From: Thermohalobaculum sp038534135
GTDB taxonomy: Bacteria; Pseudomonadota; Alphaproteobacteria; Rhodobacterales; Rhodobacteraceae
Length of the DNA: 64,000 bases
Reading direction: 5' to 3'
NCBI GenBank assembly: GCA_038534135.1
Contig: JBCAXJ010000002.1
Location: forward strand, 1 to 64,000
Shown: in pieces, positions 35,497-43,690 of the stretch
How positions within the stretch are numbered: the stretch's first letter is position 1
How the letters are laid out: every line of letters starts with the position of its first letter
Program-made: the position numbers and the translations under genes
Notes under the pieces: generated by a model
Database searches by the model: none
What the model was told of the DNA's origin: nothing
Seen by the model: the letters and a program-made list of their open reading frames with translations, nothing else

Positions 35497-36184
35497 CCGA
35501 ACGTAGGCGCCCGCGCGCGATGAGATCGAACAGATAGTTCAGATCCCGCCTGCTTGAGCCAATCAGCCAGTCACTGTCGACGCGGAAGTCGGTTTCGACT
35601 TTCCACTCCAACGCGCAAGGGTAGCATCGCGCGATCAGATAGACCGCAGGCAGACCCCGCAGCGCGTTCTTCTGTTTCACGAACGCGAAGATCCAGTCGG
35701 GATCGAACTGCATGATCGCGAGCCCGTAGACCAGCAGAATGAAGTCCGAATTGTTGAATTCCTTCGACACGCGACCTTCCCGGGCAATGAAGTAGTCGCC
35801 CAGGTAGCAGACGCTTCCGCGAATATCGTTCGCGAGCGGCGGCATCAGCGTGGTGTCGATCGCATTCGCGCCATGCCCATAGAGCCGCGCATACTGACGT
35901 TCGAGAAATGTCGTCAACGTCTCTTCGTTGAACTGGTAATGTCGTACCGCGCAAACAGCGATCATCTGGCCTTCGGAATTGCGCACGACGACGTAGAAGG
36001 CGTTCGAACTGGAAAGATCATTGTGCAGCCAGCTCATCTCGGGCGATATCCGCCCCTTCTCCATTTCTACGATTTCGCGATGGATCTCGGAGAAATTCGT
36101 CTGTTGCTCAATGGTACGTCCATTAACCTTCAACCGTGCCGAGACGGCGGCGGTCGCTTCAGCCAACTGAAATGCATTAGGCAT
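35408..36184 (-). CDS. Unknown protein with GNAT-like pattern
   Basis: 258 residues from ATG 36184, which has GGAG about 12 bases upstream. The frame is open 34 codons further, but that part is Cys-rich and unconvincing. A GNAT-like order of strands is readable: AFYVVVRNSEGQMIAVCAVRHY, CYLGDYFIAREGR, DFILLVYGLAIMQFDPDWIFAFVKQKNALRGLPAVYLI. The acetyl-CoA loop (Q/RxxGxG/A) is not clear, so it could be an N-acyltransferase relative or only a structural look-alike. Two full CtrA boxes lie about 255 bp upstream. It converges on the PAS-like gene with an 89-bp overlap. Confidence 0.6.
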   Translation of the reverse strand: MPNAFQLAEATAAVSARLKVNGRTIEQQTNFSEIHREIVEMEKGRISPEMSWLHNDLSSSNAFYVVVRNSEGQMIAVCAVRHYQFNEETLTTFLERQYARLYGHGANAIDTTLMPPLANDIRGSVCYLGDYFIAREGRVSKEFNNSDFILLVYGLAIMQFDPDWIFAFVKQKNALRGLPAVYLIARCYPCALEWKVETDFRVDSDWLIGSSRRDLNYLFDLIARGRLRSVNSVGLVENKSKSLQPPPVSEPAAKVART

Positions 36185-37025
36185 TTTTTGGTGTTCTCCA
36201 AGGAAAGGGCAGCAGATTCCGCTTGGTGACACACATATGGCAGCCCTGTCCAAGTCCAGATGACACAGTTGCAAATAAGAATGCAACTATTACGTCGAAA
36301 GCTGTCACTTTAGTTCTCCCCTCGCGTGTATCCCGTCGTCACTGCACGCCGAAACTGTATTTGTAGCGCTAAGGTCTTCCCATATTACGTCGGCCAGAAA
36401 ATCAAGCTTCCACCCCGATCTCATCAGACAACGTCCTTTAACCGTTAGTTAATCGGGCTTAACAGCAGGTTAATATGGTAGATGTTTCTCCCGTTATGGT
36501 AGTGCAAGTCCCTCCTTTCATAAAACGGCCACAAGCCGCTGCAACGACCCCACAAATCCATCCTGATCCCGGATGCGTCGAACAGCTTGATCCGACGCCA
36601 GTCCGCAGACGCAGACAATTCTCGCAAACTTCGGAAGCGTGCGCGACATAAACCGGTTCCGGTCGATTCGCATCCCGCCGTCCTGACGCCGGTCAGATAG
36701 AAGGAAATGAACGCAGAACCACGTCGATTGCTGCGAATGATACAATTTGACGTTTTGTTTCGAGAGGATGTCCGCACAGTACGAAAGTACCCGGCGCCAA
36801 ATAGAGCGCGGTGCGACACGCTGAACCAACGTGGGCTGCTTTTGCGCCTGTGGCAGCTTTGCCCGGCGCCATACATTGCGCGACACGAATCTTGGAACAA
36901 GTGCCTCGTAAGGTGCGCCACCATGTGACGCCGGCAAACAGCCAGGTCGCTCATACATGCCCTCGCAACTGTGCCGGACCGATGCGGTTGACTTACATCC
37001 GACGATCCGCCATTCCCCGCGTCCC
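36185..37025. other. 841-bp gene-poor gap with tandem CtrA boxes
   Basis: No convincing gene is seen on either strand. The frames at 36445-37054 have unlike-neighbour composition, are rich in Cys, Arg and Ser, and have no recognisable motif. I looked for tmRNA because smpB follows, and found neither a tag-like reading frame nor an acceptor stem. The notable content is the pair of CtrA boxes at 36438-36473. A small RNA cannot be excluded. Confidence 0.5.
36438..36473. promoter_or_regulatory. Tandem CtrA boxes
   Basis: TTAA-CCGTTAG-TTAA (36438-36452) and TTAA-CAGCAGG-TTAA (36459-36473) are two exact TTAA-N7-TTAA sites, 6 bp apart. Four half-sites thus occur at a spacing of about one helical turn. 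The nearest gene start is the GNAT-like gene at 36184, about 255 bp away. smpB is about 550 bp away on the other side. Confidence 0.6.
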
Positions 37026-37508
37026 ATGTCAGCGAAGAAGACCAAACCCGTCAATCGAATTGCTGCCGAAAACAGGCGGGCGCGCTATGACTATTTCATC
37101 GAAGATACACTCGAGACCGGAATCGTCCTCGAGGGCTCGGAAGTAAAGGCCTTGCGCGAGGGCAAAGCGAACATCACCGAGAGCTACGCGTCCGTCGAGG
37201 ATGGCGAGCTTTGGTTGATCAACGCCTATATCCCGCCCTTCAGCCACGCCAAGGCCGATGCATTCAGCCACAATGAGCGGCGCCGGCGTAAACTGTTGGT
37301 GCACAAGCGCGAACTCTCGCGCCTGTGGCAAGCGACAGGACGGCAGGGCATGACTCTGGTCCCAACCAAGCTTTACTTCAGTGAGGGTGGCCGAGCCAAG
37401 CTGGAGATCGGTCTGGCCAAGGGTAAGAAAGCACCAGACAAGCGCGCGGTCGAAGCCAAGCGCGATTGGCAGCGCAGTAAGGCCCGCCTGATGCGTGAGC
37501 GGGGATAA
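37026..37508 (+). CDS. smpB: SsrA-binding protein SmpB
   Basis: 160 residues, standard SmpB. It binds the tRNA-like end of tmRNA and delivers it to stalled ribosomes for trans-translation. Signature segments are NRRARYDYFIEDTLETGIVLEGSEVKALREGKANI, ESYASVEDGELWLINAYIPPF, HNERRRRKLLVHKRE and the C-terminal basic tail ending DKRAVEAKRDWQRSKARLMRERG. The ATG at 37026 matches the family start. The frame is open upstream without similarity. The tmRNA gene was not found nearby. Confidence 0.97.
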   Translation: MSAKKTKPVNRIAAENRRARYDYFIEDTLETGIVLEGSEVKALREGKANITESYASVEDGELWLINAYIPPFSHAKADAFSHNERRRRKLLVHKRELSRLWQATGRQGMTLVPTKLYFSEGGRAKLEIGLAKGKKAPDKRAVEAKRDWQRSKARLMRERG

Positions 37509-37529
37509 TCTCTGCCGAGCGGTGGCTGT

Positions 37530-38381
37530 TTACTCTCGCGGGCGCGGGTGTCGCCAGCGCGGCAAAGCGCCGCCATCATCACTGTTCGGCTCTCGCCGCG
37601 CCTTTCGGTCCCCGGGCCGACCGGGACCTGAAAAATCATCGCTCGCTTCACCCCAAAGGCACCGCGGGTAAAACGGAAACGTCTCTGTCACGAAGTAGAC
37701 GAAACGACCCTCCAGCATCCCGCCATTGCACTCATCCAACGTGCCCGAGCCTGCGACGTGTTCCCAATCCTGCACATAGGTCCCATCGTGCGGGCCGAAG
37801 GGCGCGGTTGGTCGCGTATCGGGTTTCAGTCGCCAGCTCGACGTCTGGCTGGCAGTGGCCAGATGCAGCTCGAAGCCGTCCGCGGCCCATCCAACATGTG
37901 AGGCGTCGCCATTGGCGATCATCCCCGTCGGGACACCATGATAGTGGTAGATCCCGGAGTGATCGACATGGGCATTGTGTTCGTCCATTCCCAGAAGATC
38001 GGCGGCTCCAAGACCTTCGAGGTTCCAACCCGAGGAACGGTTCCGGCTGTGGCCACGCGGGCTGGATGCATCATACCAGTCCGCAGTGCCGGGCCGGATC
38101 AAGACGCCGTTCTTCGCGATGCCAACCGAGCCGCGCTGTGGCATCGGTCGATTGCGCTTGACCGGGTCGGCAGTGACGCAAAAGCGATGGCGCTGCGCCC
38201 GAATGCTGTGCGGGTTGCCAGAATTCGGAAACATTCCGGTCTCGTGATCTGGCAAACCGTTCGACTGGACACAGACTTGGGTGTCTGTCCGCGTGATCCG
38301 AACCTTGTTCTCGTGGGCGTGAGTATGGGAGATGGCAATGGCCGTCAGCACGAGCACGGCTGGAATTGCTGTTCTCAACAT
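37530..38381 (-). CDS. Secreted YHYH domain protein
   Basis: 283 residues. A signal peptide (MLRTAIPAVLVLTAIAISHTHA) precedes a YHYH domain with its name motif GIYHYHGVPTGM, DGFELHL and a late DECNGGMLEGRFVYFVTETFPFYPRCLWG. YHYH proteins are extracytoplasmic with no established activity. The conserved His/Cys set suggests metal binding. The tail after residue 255 is Arg/Pro-rich and disordered. ATG 38381 has AGG eight bases upstream. An in-frame TTG two codons earlier is the alternative. Confidence 0.85.
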   Translation of the reverse strand: MLRTAIPAVLVLTAIAISHTHAHENKVRITRTDTQVCVQSNGLPDHETGMFPNSGNPHSIRAQRHRFCVTADPVKRNRPMPQRGSVGIAKNGVLIRPGTADWYDASSPRGHSRNRSSGWNLEGLGAADLLGMDEHNAHVDHSGIYHYHGVPTGMIANGDASHVGWAADGFELHLATASQTSSWRLKPDTRPTAPFGPHDGTYVQDWEHVAGSGTLDECNGGMLEGRFVYFVTETFPFYPRCLWGEASDDFSGPGRPGDRKARREPNSDDGGALPRWRHPRPRE

Positions 38382-38559
38382 GATCAACCTCGTTCAATGT
38401 GCCAGTTCAATTACCAACGCATGACGGCAGAGGTTCCGTCTCGTAAATGTGTTCTATTTCAATGGTTTGATAGAATTCCAGCGCTCGACCCTGAAGCCTA
38501 GACGACCATATCTGAACGCAGGCTGAACCGGACGGGGGACTGCCCGCCCGGCCAAAGCA

Positions 38560-39015
38560 TCACGCAGCCAGCGGTTCTCCGCGTGGTTCGATCACCGCCA
38601 GCGCGGCGTGGGCGGCTTCAGCGCCCTTGATGCGGAAATGATCGTGGAAGAACATAGTGTGTTGCTCGGTCTCCTGATACTGGTGCGGGGTCAGCACGAC
38701 GGACAGCACCGGCGTATCTGTGTCGAGCCCGACACGGACCAGCGCATCGACCACGGTTCCGGCGACAAAGTCGTGCCGGTAGATGCCGCCATCGACTACA
38801 AAAGCCGCCCCGATCACGGCGGCATAGTTTCCGGTCCGGGCGAGCCGCTGCGCCATCAGCGGGATCTCCAGCGCACCGGGCACATCGAACACCTCGACGG
38901 GCATTCCCGGTGGCAACGCCTCAATCAGCCCGATCCGGGCCTGGTCGACGATGTCCGCATGCCAGCGCGCCTGAACCAGCGCGATCTTGCGGTCGGTCAA
39001 CGGGGGTTGGGTCAT
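38560..39015 (-). CDS. ribH: 6,7-dimethyl-8-ribityllumazine synthase, type II
   Basis: 151 residues. Lumazine synthase condenses 5-amino-6-ribitylaminouracil with dihydroxybutanone phosphate to give the riboflavin precursor. Visible are VQARWHADIVDQARIGLIEALP, VFDVPGALEIPLMAQ, GAAFVVDGGIYRHDFVAG and VVLTPHQYQETEQH. The R-W-H start and the lack of the usual GxVIRGxTxHFD segment match the type II (RibH2, Brucella-like) group rather than operon-encoded RibH1. It is the only rib gene here and has its own FMN riboswitch, so it is switched off when FMN is abundant. Confidence 0.93.
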   Translation of the reverse strand: MTQPPLTDRKIALVQARWHADIVDQARIGLIEALPPGMPVEVFDVPGALEIPLMAQRLARTGNYAAVIGAAFVVDGGIYRHDFVAGTVVDALVRVGLDTDTPVLSVVLTPHQYQETEQHTMFFHDHFRIKGAEAAHAALAVIEPRGEPLAA

Positions 39016-39099
39016 GATGGTCTCCTTTCCTCATCCCAATCACCCCAGGGCTGACGAAAGGCAGACGGACGCCCAGATGGACGCCGCGCTGTCTCGCCG

Positions 39100-39234
39100 T
39101 TCTCTTCCATCCGGACTGTGACCGTCGGCTCCGGAGTCGCACCGGATCTGCTGACCCTCTCCGACCGGAGAGGCGCTCGCGGGCTTCGGGCCATGGCCCG
39201 TCACCGCCGGTGGGGACTTCCACCCCGCCCTGAG
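39100..39234 (-). promoter_or_regulatory. FMN riboswitch (RFN element) controlling ribH
   Basis: Read leftward, the element starts AGGGCGGGGTGGAAGTCCCC, then ACCGGCGGT, passes variable stems and ends AGTCCGGATGGAAGAGA. These are the conserved core blocks of the FMN riboswitch. The ribH start codon follows about 85 nt after it. FMN binding would block expression of ribH. Confidence 0.93.
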
Positions 39235-39314
39235 AACATGCCGGAACCTTGCGGCCCGACAGGGATCAGCTTATGCCGCGAGGACCGAAAATCAATCGAA
39301 AGAAACAGGCCGGA

Positions 39315-40040
39315 ATGAGCCATCCCATGCCCGATAGCCGCCGTCTCTTGGACGCGCTGGATGTGACCTGGCCTGCGGCCGAATCCGCCGACGTCGATGG
39401 CTGGCGCGTGCGGCGCGGGCTCGGCGGTGGCAACCGGGTTTCGTGTGCTTCTGGCAGTGGCGATATGCAGACTGCCGTGGATGCGCTGGCGGCCTGGGAT
39501 CAGGGTCCGTTGTTCCAGCTTATCCCGGGGCAACAGGATCTGGACGACGAATTGGATGCGCTCGGCTACCGTATCCACGAGCCGGTGATTTTCTATGCTG
39601 CACCCGTCGCAGACCTGATCGGCGAGCAGAGCCATATGGCGGCGGGCTATCGCTGCCATTGCCGTCCCGCGATTATGGAGGAGATCTGGGCTTCGGGCGG
39701 TATCGGCCCGTCGCGTCTCGCCATCATGGATTGGACAACCGCGCCGAAACAGCTCGTGATGTCTCGGTCCGGCGATCGCCCGGCGGGCGTGGCCTTTGTC
39801 GCTGTCGATGGTGATGTCGCAATGGTCCATGCGATTGAAGTTCTGGAGAAGTATCGCCGCAAAGGCGCGGGGCGCCTTGTGATGGAGGTCGCCGCACGGT
39901 TCGCAGCCGAGCAAGGTGCGACGTGGTTCACGCTCGCTGTCACGGTGGCGAACGCACCGGCGCGCGCCCTTTACGAACGTCTGGGCATGGTCGAGGCCGG
40001 GCGATATCATTACCGCATCAAACCGGAGGGTGACGCATGA
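39315..40040 (+). CDS. GNAT family N-acetyltransferase
   Basis: 241 residues. The C-terminal half is a GNAT domain (PAGVAFVAVDGDVAMVHAIEVLEKYRRKGAGRLVMEVAARFAAEQGATWFTLAVTVANAPARALYERLGMVEAGRYHYRI), with the R-R-K-G-A-G acetyl-CoA loop. The N-terminal half is a degenerate GNAT-like repeat without that loop. The substrate is unknown. The start at 39315 is the better of two (39315, 39327). It is divergent from the ribH riboswitch, and its stop overlaps the next start (ATGA at 40037). Confidence 0.88.
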   Translation: MSHPMPDSRRLLDALDVTWPAAESADVDGWRVRRGLGGGNRVSCASGSGDMQTAVDALAAWDQGPLFQLIPGQQDLDDELDALGYRIHEPVIFYAAPVADLIGEQSHMAAGYRCHCRPAIMEEIWASGGIGPSRLAIMDWTTAPKQLVMSRSGDRPAGVAFVAVDGDVAMVHAIEVLEKYRRKGAGRLVMEVAARFAAEQGATWFTLAVTVANAPARALYERLGMVEAGRYHYRIKPEGDA

Positions 40041-40600
40041 GCATCACGGCCCTGAACCTGCCATTGCCGGATCCGCTGCCCGAGGATGTGCAGCTTCTGT
40101 TCGACAAATGCACCGCCAAGCTGGGCTTGATCCCGCACGTTTTGGTCGCTTATGCGCACCGTCCAGAGAAACTTCGTGCCTTCAGCCTGATGTACAACGA
40201 CCTTATGCTCGGGCCGTCGGGTCTGACCAAGCTGGAGCGCGAGATGATCGCGGTCGCCGTGTCCGCGCGCAATTCCTGCTGGTACTGTCAGGTGGCCCAT
40301 GGCGCACAGGTGCGCCAGCTTTCGGGCAGCCCGGAACTGGGTGAAGCGCTGGCGATGAACTGGCGGGTGGCGGATCTGGATGACCGGCAACGTGCGATGC
40401 TGGAGTTTTCGATGAAGATGACCGAGAACTCCTCGGCCATAACCGAACCGGACCGCGATGCCCTGCGCGCGGAAGGTTTCAATGACGAGGACATCTGGGA
40501 CATCGCCTCGGTCGCGGCCTTCTTCAACATGTCGAACCGCCATGCCAGTGCGGTGGCGATGAAGCCCAACCCCGAATACCACACGATGGCGCGGGGCTGA
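40037..40600 (+). CDS. Peroxidase-related protein, carboxymuconolactone decarboxylase/AhpD-like
   Basis: 187 residues, all-helical CMD/AhpD fold. The AhpD-type redox motif is complete: E68 then NSC81WYC84QVAHG with H88. Such proteins reduce peroxides or act as alkylhydroperoxidases through the Cys pair. Translation is coupled to the GNAT gene by an ATGA overlap, and the OmpA-like gene follows 3 bp after its stop, so the three form an operon of unclear common purpose. Confidence 0.9.
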   Translation: MSITALNLPLPDPLPEDVQLLFDKCTAKLGLIPHVLVAYAHRPEKLRAFSLMYNDLMLGPSGLTKLEREMIAVAVSARNSCWYCQVAHGAQVRQLSGSPELGEALAMNWRVADLDDRQRAMLEFSMKMTENSSAITEPDRDALRAEGFNDEDIWDIASVAAFFNMSNRHASAVAMKPNPEYHTMARG

Positions 40601-40603
40601 GGC

Positions 40604-41536
40604 ATGGGTGCGGTCCGCTGGGCGCTCTGGCTGGCTGTCGCATTATGGCCCAGCCTGGCAAGTGCCTCGGATCTCGGCGCGCCGCAGGGTGCGGTTGCGA
40701 CGGCGGATGTCGGCCCTCGGATCGAGATCTACGATTTTCCGACCGGCGCCCTCGGGCCTGAACCACCACCAATCCTTCGCCTGCGCGGGGATGTGATCTG
40801 GCACACCTTCCGGCTGGATGATCCGGACGCCAGTGTCGAGGCGGTGATGCAAGGGTATCGTACGCGGGTCGCAAGTCAGGGCTTCGAGATCTTGCTGGAT
40901 TGCGCTGGCCGTGATTGTGGCGGCTTCGACTATCGTTTTGCCATCGGACTGATTCCGGCACCGGCCATGCGCATGGATATCGAGGATTTCGCGCACTTGT
41001 CGCTGACGGATGGCACGGACTATACCACGATCCTCGTGAGCCGGGTCCTGCGTGCGATCTTCATCCAGATCGTGACGGTGACGCCATCCGGAGAGGCCAT
41101 CGAAATCGTCGAGGCACCCAAGGTGCCCGCCGGTGCCGAACCCGTGCAGCCAAAGACCGAAACCGATCGAAACTTGCTCGAAGTGTTGCTGCGCGATGGC
41201 CATGTGCGCTTGGCCGACGTCGACTTCGCGACGGGAGGTGCGACTCTCGCGCCGGGATCCGAGGCGAGGCTGAGCCGTGTGGCAGAGCTGCTGAATGATC
41301 GCCCCGACCTGAACATTGTCGTGGTCGGCCATTCCGACAATGAAGGCAGTCTCGATGGCAACATCGCGCTGTCGCGCAGCCGTGCGCAGGCAGTGGCGGA
41401 TGCCCTGGCAAGACTGGGTGTCGATGCGCCGCGGCTGGAAGCGCGCGGGATCGGCTATCTGTCGCCGATTACGACCAATGACACGCCGGAAGGGCGTGCA
41501 ATGAACCGGCGTGTGGAACTTGTGATCCGGGATTGA
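40604..41536 (+). CDS. OmpA-family protein with N-terminal periplasmic domain
   Basis: 310 residues. A signal peptide (MGAVRWALWLAVALWPSLASA) is followed by a DUF4892-like beta domain (GDVIWHTFRLDDPDASVEAVMQGYRTRVASQGFEILLDCAGRDCGGFDYRF) and a C-terminal OmpA peptidoglycan-binding domain (VDFATGGATLAPGSEARLSRVAELL, VVGHSDNEGSLDGNIALSRSRAQAVADAL, TPEGRAMNRRVEL). It should be a periplasmic or outer-membrane peptidoglycan-associated protein. It is the last gene of the GNAT/AhpD-like operon and converges on ahcY across a hairpin. Confidence 0.88.
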   Translation: MGAVRWALWLAVALWPSLASASDLGAPQGAVATADVGPRIEIYDFPTGALGPEPPPILRLRGDVIWHTFRLDDPDASVEAVMQGYRTRVASQGFEILLDCAGRDCGGFDYRFAIGLIPAPAMRMDIEDFAHLSLTDGTDYTTILVSRVLRAIFIQIVTVTPSGEAIEIVEAPKVPAGAEPVQPKTETDRNLLEVLLRDGHVRLADVDFATGGATLAPGSEARLSRVAELLNDRPDLNIVVVGHSDNEGSLDGNIALSRSRAQAVADALARLGVDAPRLEARGIGYLSPITTNDTPEGRAMNRRVELVIRD

Positions 41537-41558
41537 TGCCCCATGGCGGGAAAGACGC

Positions 41559-41575
41559 GGCGCGCTGAAAGCGCC
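41559..41575. terminator. Hairpin between OmpA-like gene and ahcY
   Basis: GGCGC-GCTGAAA-GCGCC, flanked by GC on the left and ACGC on the right, lies in the 51-bp convergent gap. It may stop both transcripts, but it has no U run. Confidence 0.45.
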
Positions 41576-41587
41576 ACGCCCGCATTC

Positions 41588-42973
41588 TCAGTACCGGTAG
41601 TGATCGGCCTTGTACGGGCCTTCCGGGGCCACACCGATGTAATCGGCCTGGTCCTTGGACATTTCGGTCAGTTTTGCGCCAACCTTCGCCAGGTGCAGCA
41701 TCGCGACCTTCTCGTCCAGATGCTTGGGCAGCATGTAGACATCGTTCTTGTAGGCGTCGCGATTGGTCCAAAGCTCGATCTGCGCCAGCGTCTGGTTGGT
41801 GAAGCTGGCCGACATCACGAAGGACGGGTGGCCGGTCGCGTTGCCCAGGTTCAGCAGACGGCCCTCTGACAACAGGATCATGCGATTGCCCGAAGGCATC
41901 TCGATCATGTCGACCTGGTCCTTGATGTTCGTCCATTTGTGGTTCTTCAGCGCCGCGACCTGGATCTCGTTGTCGAAGTGGCCGATATTGCCGACGATCG
42001 CCATGTCCTTCATCTCGCGCATATGCTCGATGCGGATGACATCCTTGTTGCCGGTTGTGGTGATGAAGACATCGGCGGACGAGACCACATCCTCCAACAG
42101 CACCACCTCGAAACCGTCCATCGCGGCCTGCAGCGCGCAGATTGGATCGATCTCGGTCACCTTCACGCGTGCGCCCGCGCCTTGCAACGAGGCCGCCGAG
42201 CCCTTGCCGACATCGCCATAGCCGCAAACGACGGCGACCTTGCCGGCCATCATCGTGTCGGTCGCGCGGCGAATGCCATCAACCAGGGATTCCTTGCAGC
42301 CATACTTGTTGTCGAACTTCGACTTGGTGACGGAGTCGTTCACATTGATCGCGGGGAACGGCAGGTGGCCGTCGCGGCTGAGCTCGTAAAGACGGTGCAC
42401 GCCGGTCGTCGTCTCCTCCGAGACGCCAACGATCTGCTCGCGCATCTTGGTGAACCAGCCGGGGCTCGCCGCCATCCGCTTCTTGATCTGGGCCTTGATG
42501 ACCTCTTCCTCTTCCGAGGATGGGACCGGAATGATGTCCTCGCCCGCCTCGGCGCGTGCGCCCAGCAGGACGTAGAGCGTTGCATCCCCGCCATCATCCA
42601 GGATCAGGTTTGGGCCGTCGGGGAACATGAACGACTTGTCCAGGTAATCCCAGTGCTCTTCCAGGGTCTGACCCTTGACGGCAAAGACCGGGATATTTGC
42701 TGCCGCGATCGCCGCCGCCGCATGGTCCTGTGTCGAGAAGATGTTGCACGACGCCCAGCGCACGTCCGCGCCCAGCGCGGCCAGCGTCTCGATCAGCACC
42801 GCGGTCTGGATCGTCATGTGTAGCGAGCCAACAATCCGCGCGCCCTTCAGCGGCTGCGCATCGCCATATTCCTCGCGCGTGGCCATAAGACCGGGCATTT
42901 CGGTTTCGGCAATATCGATCTCTTTGCGGCCGAAATCGGCGAGGCTGATGTCCTTGACGACATAATCGTTCAT
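41588..42973 (-). CDS. ahcY: Adenosylhomocysteinase
   Basis: 461 residues. SAH hydrolase splits S-adenosylhomocysteine to adenosine and homocysteine, which relieves inhibition of methyltransferases. Signature segments are GSLHMTIQTAVLIETLAALGADVRWASCNIFSTQDHAAAAIA, the NAD-binding VVCGYGDVGKGSAASLQGAGARVKVTEIDPI, NIGHFDNEI and the C-terminal ADHYRY. The family-specific insertion about residues 150-190 is present. The start at 42973 follows CCAGGAG. The divergent HD gene starts 127 bp away. I saw no SAH-type riboswitch in the leader. Confidence 0.98.
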   Translation of the reverse strand: MNDYVVKDISLADFGRKEIDIAETEMPGLMATREEYGDAQPLKGARIVGSLHMTIQTAVLIETLAALGADVRWASCNIFSTQDHAAAAIAAANIPVFAVKGQTLEEHWDYLDKSFMFPDGPNLILDDGGDATLYVLLGARAEAGEDIIPVPSSEEEEVIKAQIKKRMAASPGWFTKMREQIVGVSEETTTGVHRLYELSRDGHLPFPAINVNDSVTKSKFDNKYGCKESLVDGIRRATDTMMAGKVAVVCGYGDVGKGSAASLQGAGARVKVTEIDPICALQAAMDGFEVVLLEDVVSSADVFITTTGNKDVIRIEHMREMKDMAIVGNIGHFDNEIQVAALKNHKWTNIKDQVDMIEMPSGNRMILLSEGRLLNLGNATGHPSFVMSASFTNQTLAQIELWTNRDAYKNDVYMLPKHLDEKVAMLHLAKVGAKLTEMSKDQADYIGVAPEGPYKADHYRY

Positions 42974-43099
42974 GTTGTGCTCCTGGAAACGGATTTCAGT
43001 CCCGGGCGGGGTTGGCGCGCCTATATCAGCCAGCCGGTTACTCGACAATGTATCAGACCCGGCCTAAAAGTCGCGGCTTCTCAAGGCACCGGGGGACAG

Positions 43100-43690
43100 A
43101 TGACCACACGCGCCTGGCAACGGATGCTTTCGGGCCGCAGGCTTGACCTGCTCGATCCCGCGCCGTTGGATATCGAGATCGAGGACATCGCGCACGGCCT
43201 GGCCCGCGTTGCCCGCTGGAATGGCCAGACGCTGGGCGCGCACCCCTATTCGGTGGCCGAGCATTCGCTTCTGGTCGAGCAGATCTTTGGCATCTACCGC
43301 CCCAAGGCGACCGTGGCTGACAAGCTGACCGCGCTGCTGCACGACGCCCCGGAATACGTGATTGGCGATATGATCTCTCCCTTCAAGGCCGCGATCGGCA
43401 TCGACTACAAGGCGTTCGAGGCAAAGCTCGAGGCGGCGGTTCACCTGCGTTTCGGTCTGCCTGCTATCCCCGACGTCGTCCTGAAAAAGCAGATCAAGCG
43501 CGCAGACCGGGCATCGGCCTTCTTCGAGGCGACGCAGCTTGCCGGTTTCACGGATGCCGAGGCCGCCAAGTTCTTCGGACGGCCCCGCTTCAAGGGAGCC
43601 GCAGAAATCCGGCTGGACCCGGCGCCGACACAGGCCGTACAAAGCGCCTTTGTGGATCGGTTCGCGCAACTCTACGGGAAACTCCAGTGA
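43100..43690 (+). CDS. HD domain phosphohydrolase (YfbR-like)
   Basis: 196 residues. HD-family metal ligands are seen in VAEHSLLV, LLHDAPEYVIGD (HD motif) and a later Asp in IKRADRASAFF. The arrangement matches YfbR-type 5'-deoxynucleotidases and related HD hydrolases. The start ATG at 43100 follows GGGGGACAG. It is divergent from ahcY. The next gene starts by an overlapping GTG (43687), so the two are coupled. Confidence 0.88.
   Translation: MTTRAWQRMLSGRRLDLLDPAPLDIEIEDIAHGLARVARWNGQTLGAHPYSVAEHSLLVEQIFGIYRPKATVADKLTALLHDAPEYVIGDMISPFKAAIGIDYKAFEAKLEAAVHLRFGLPAIPDVVLKKQIKRADRASAFFEATQLAGFTDAEAAKFFGRPRFKGAAEIRLDPAPTQAVQSAFVDRFAQLYGKLQ

Noticed and set aside
36287..37025. tmRNA next to smpB
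   Set aside because: No tag-like ORF, no acceptor stem and no TPsiC-like GTTCRA context was found.
36445..37054. Antisense frames in the gap before smpB
   Set aside because: Cys/Arg/Ser-rich with no recognisable motif and no good ribosome-binding site. Composition unlike the neighbouring genes.
42974..43099. SAH or SAM riboswitch in the ahcY leader
   Set aside because: The known consensus blocks were not found in the leader on the - strand.
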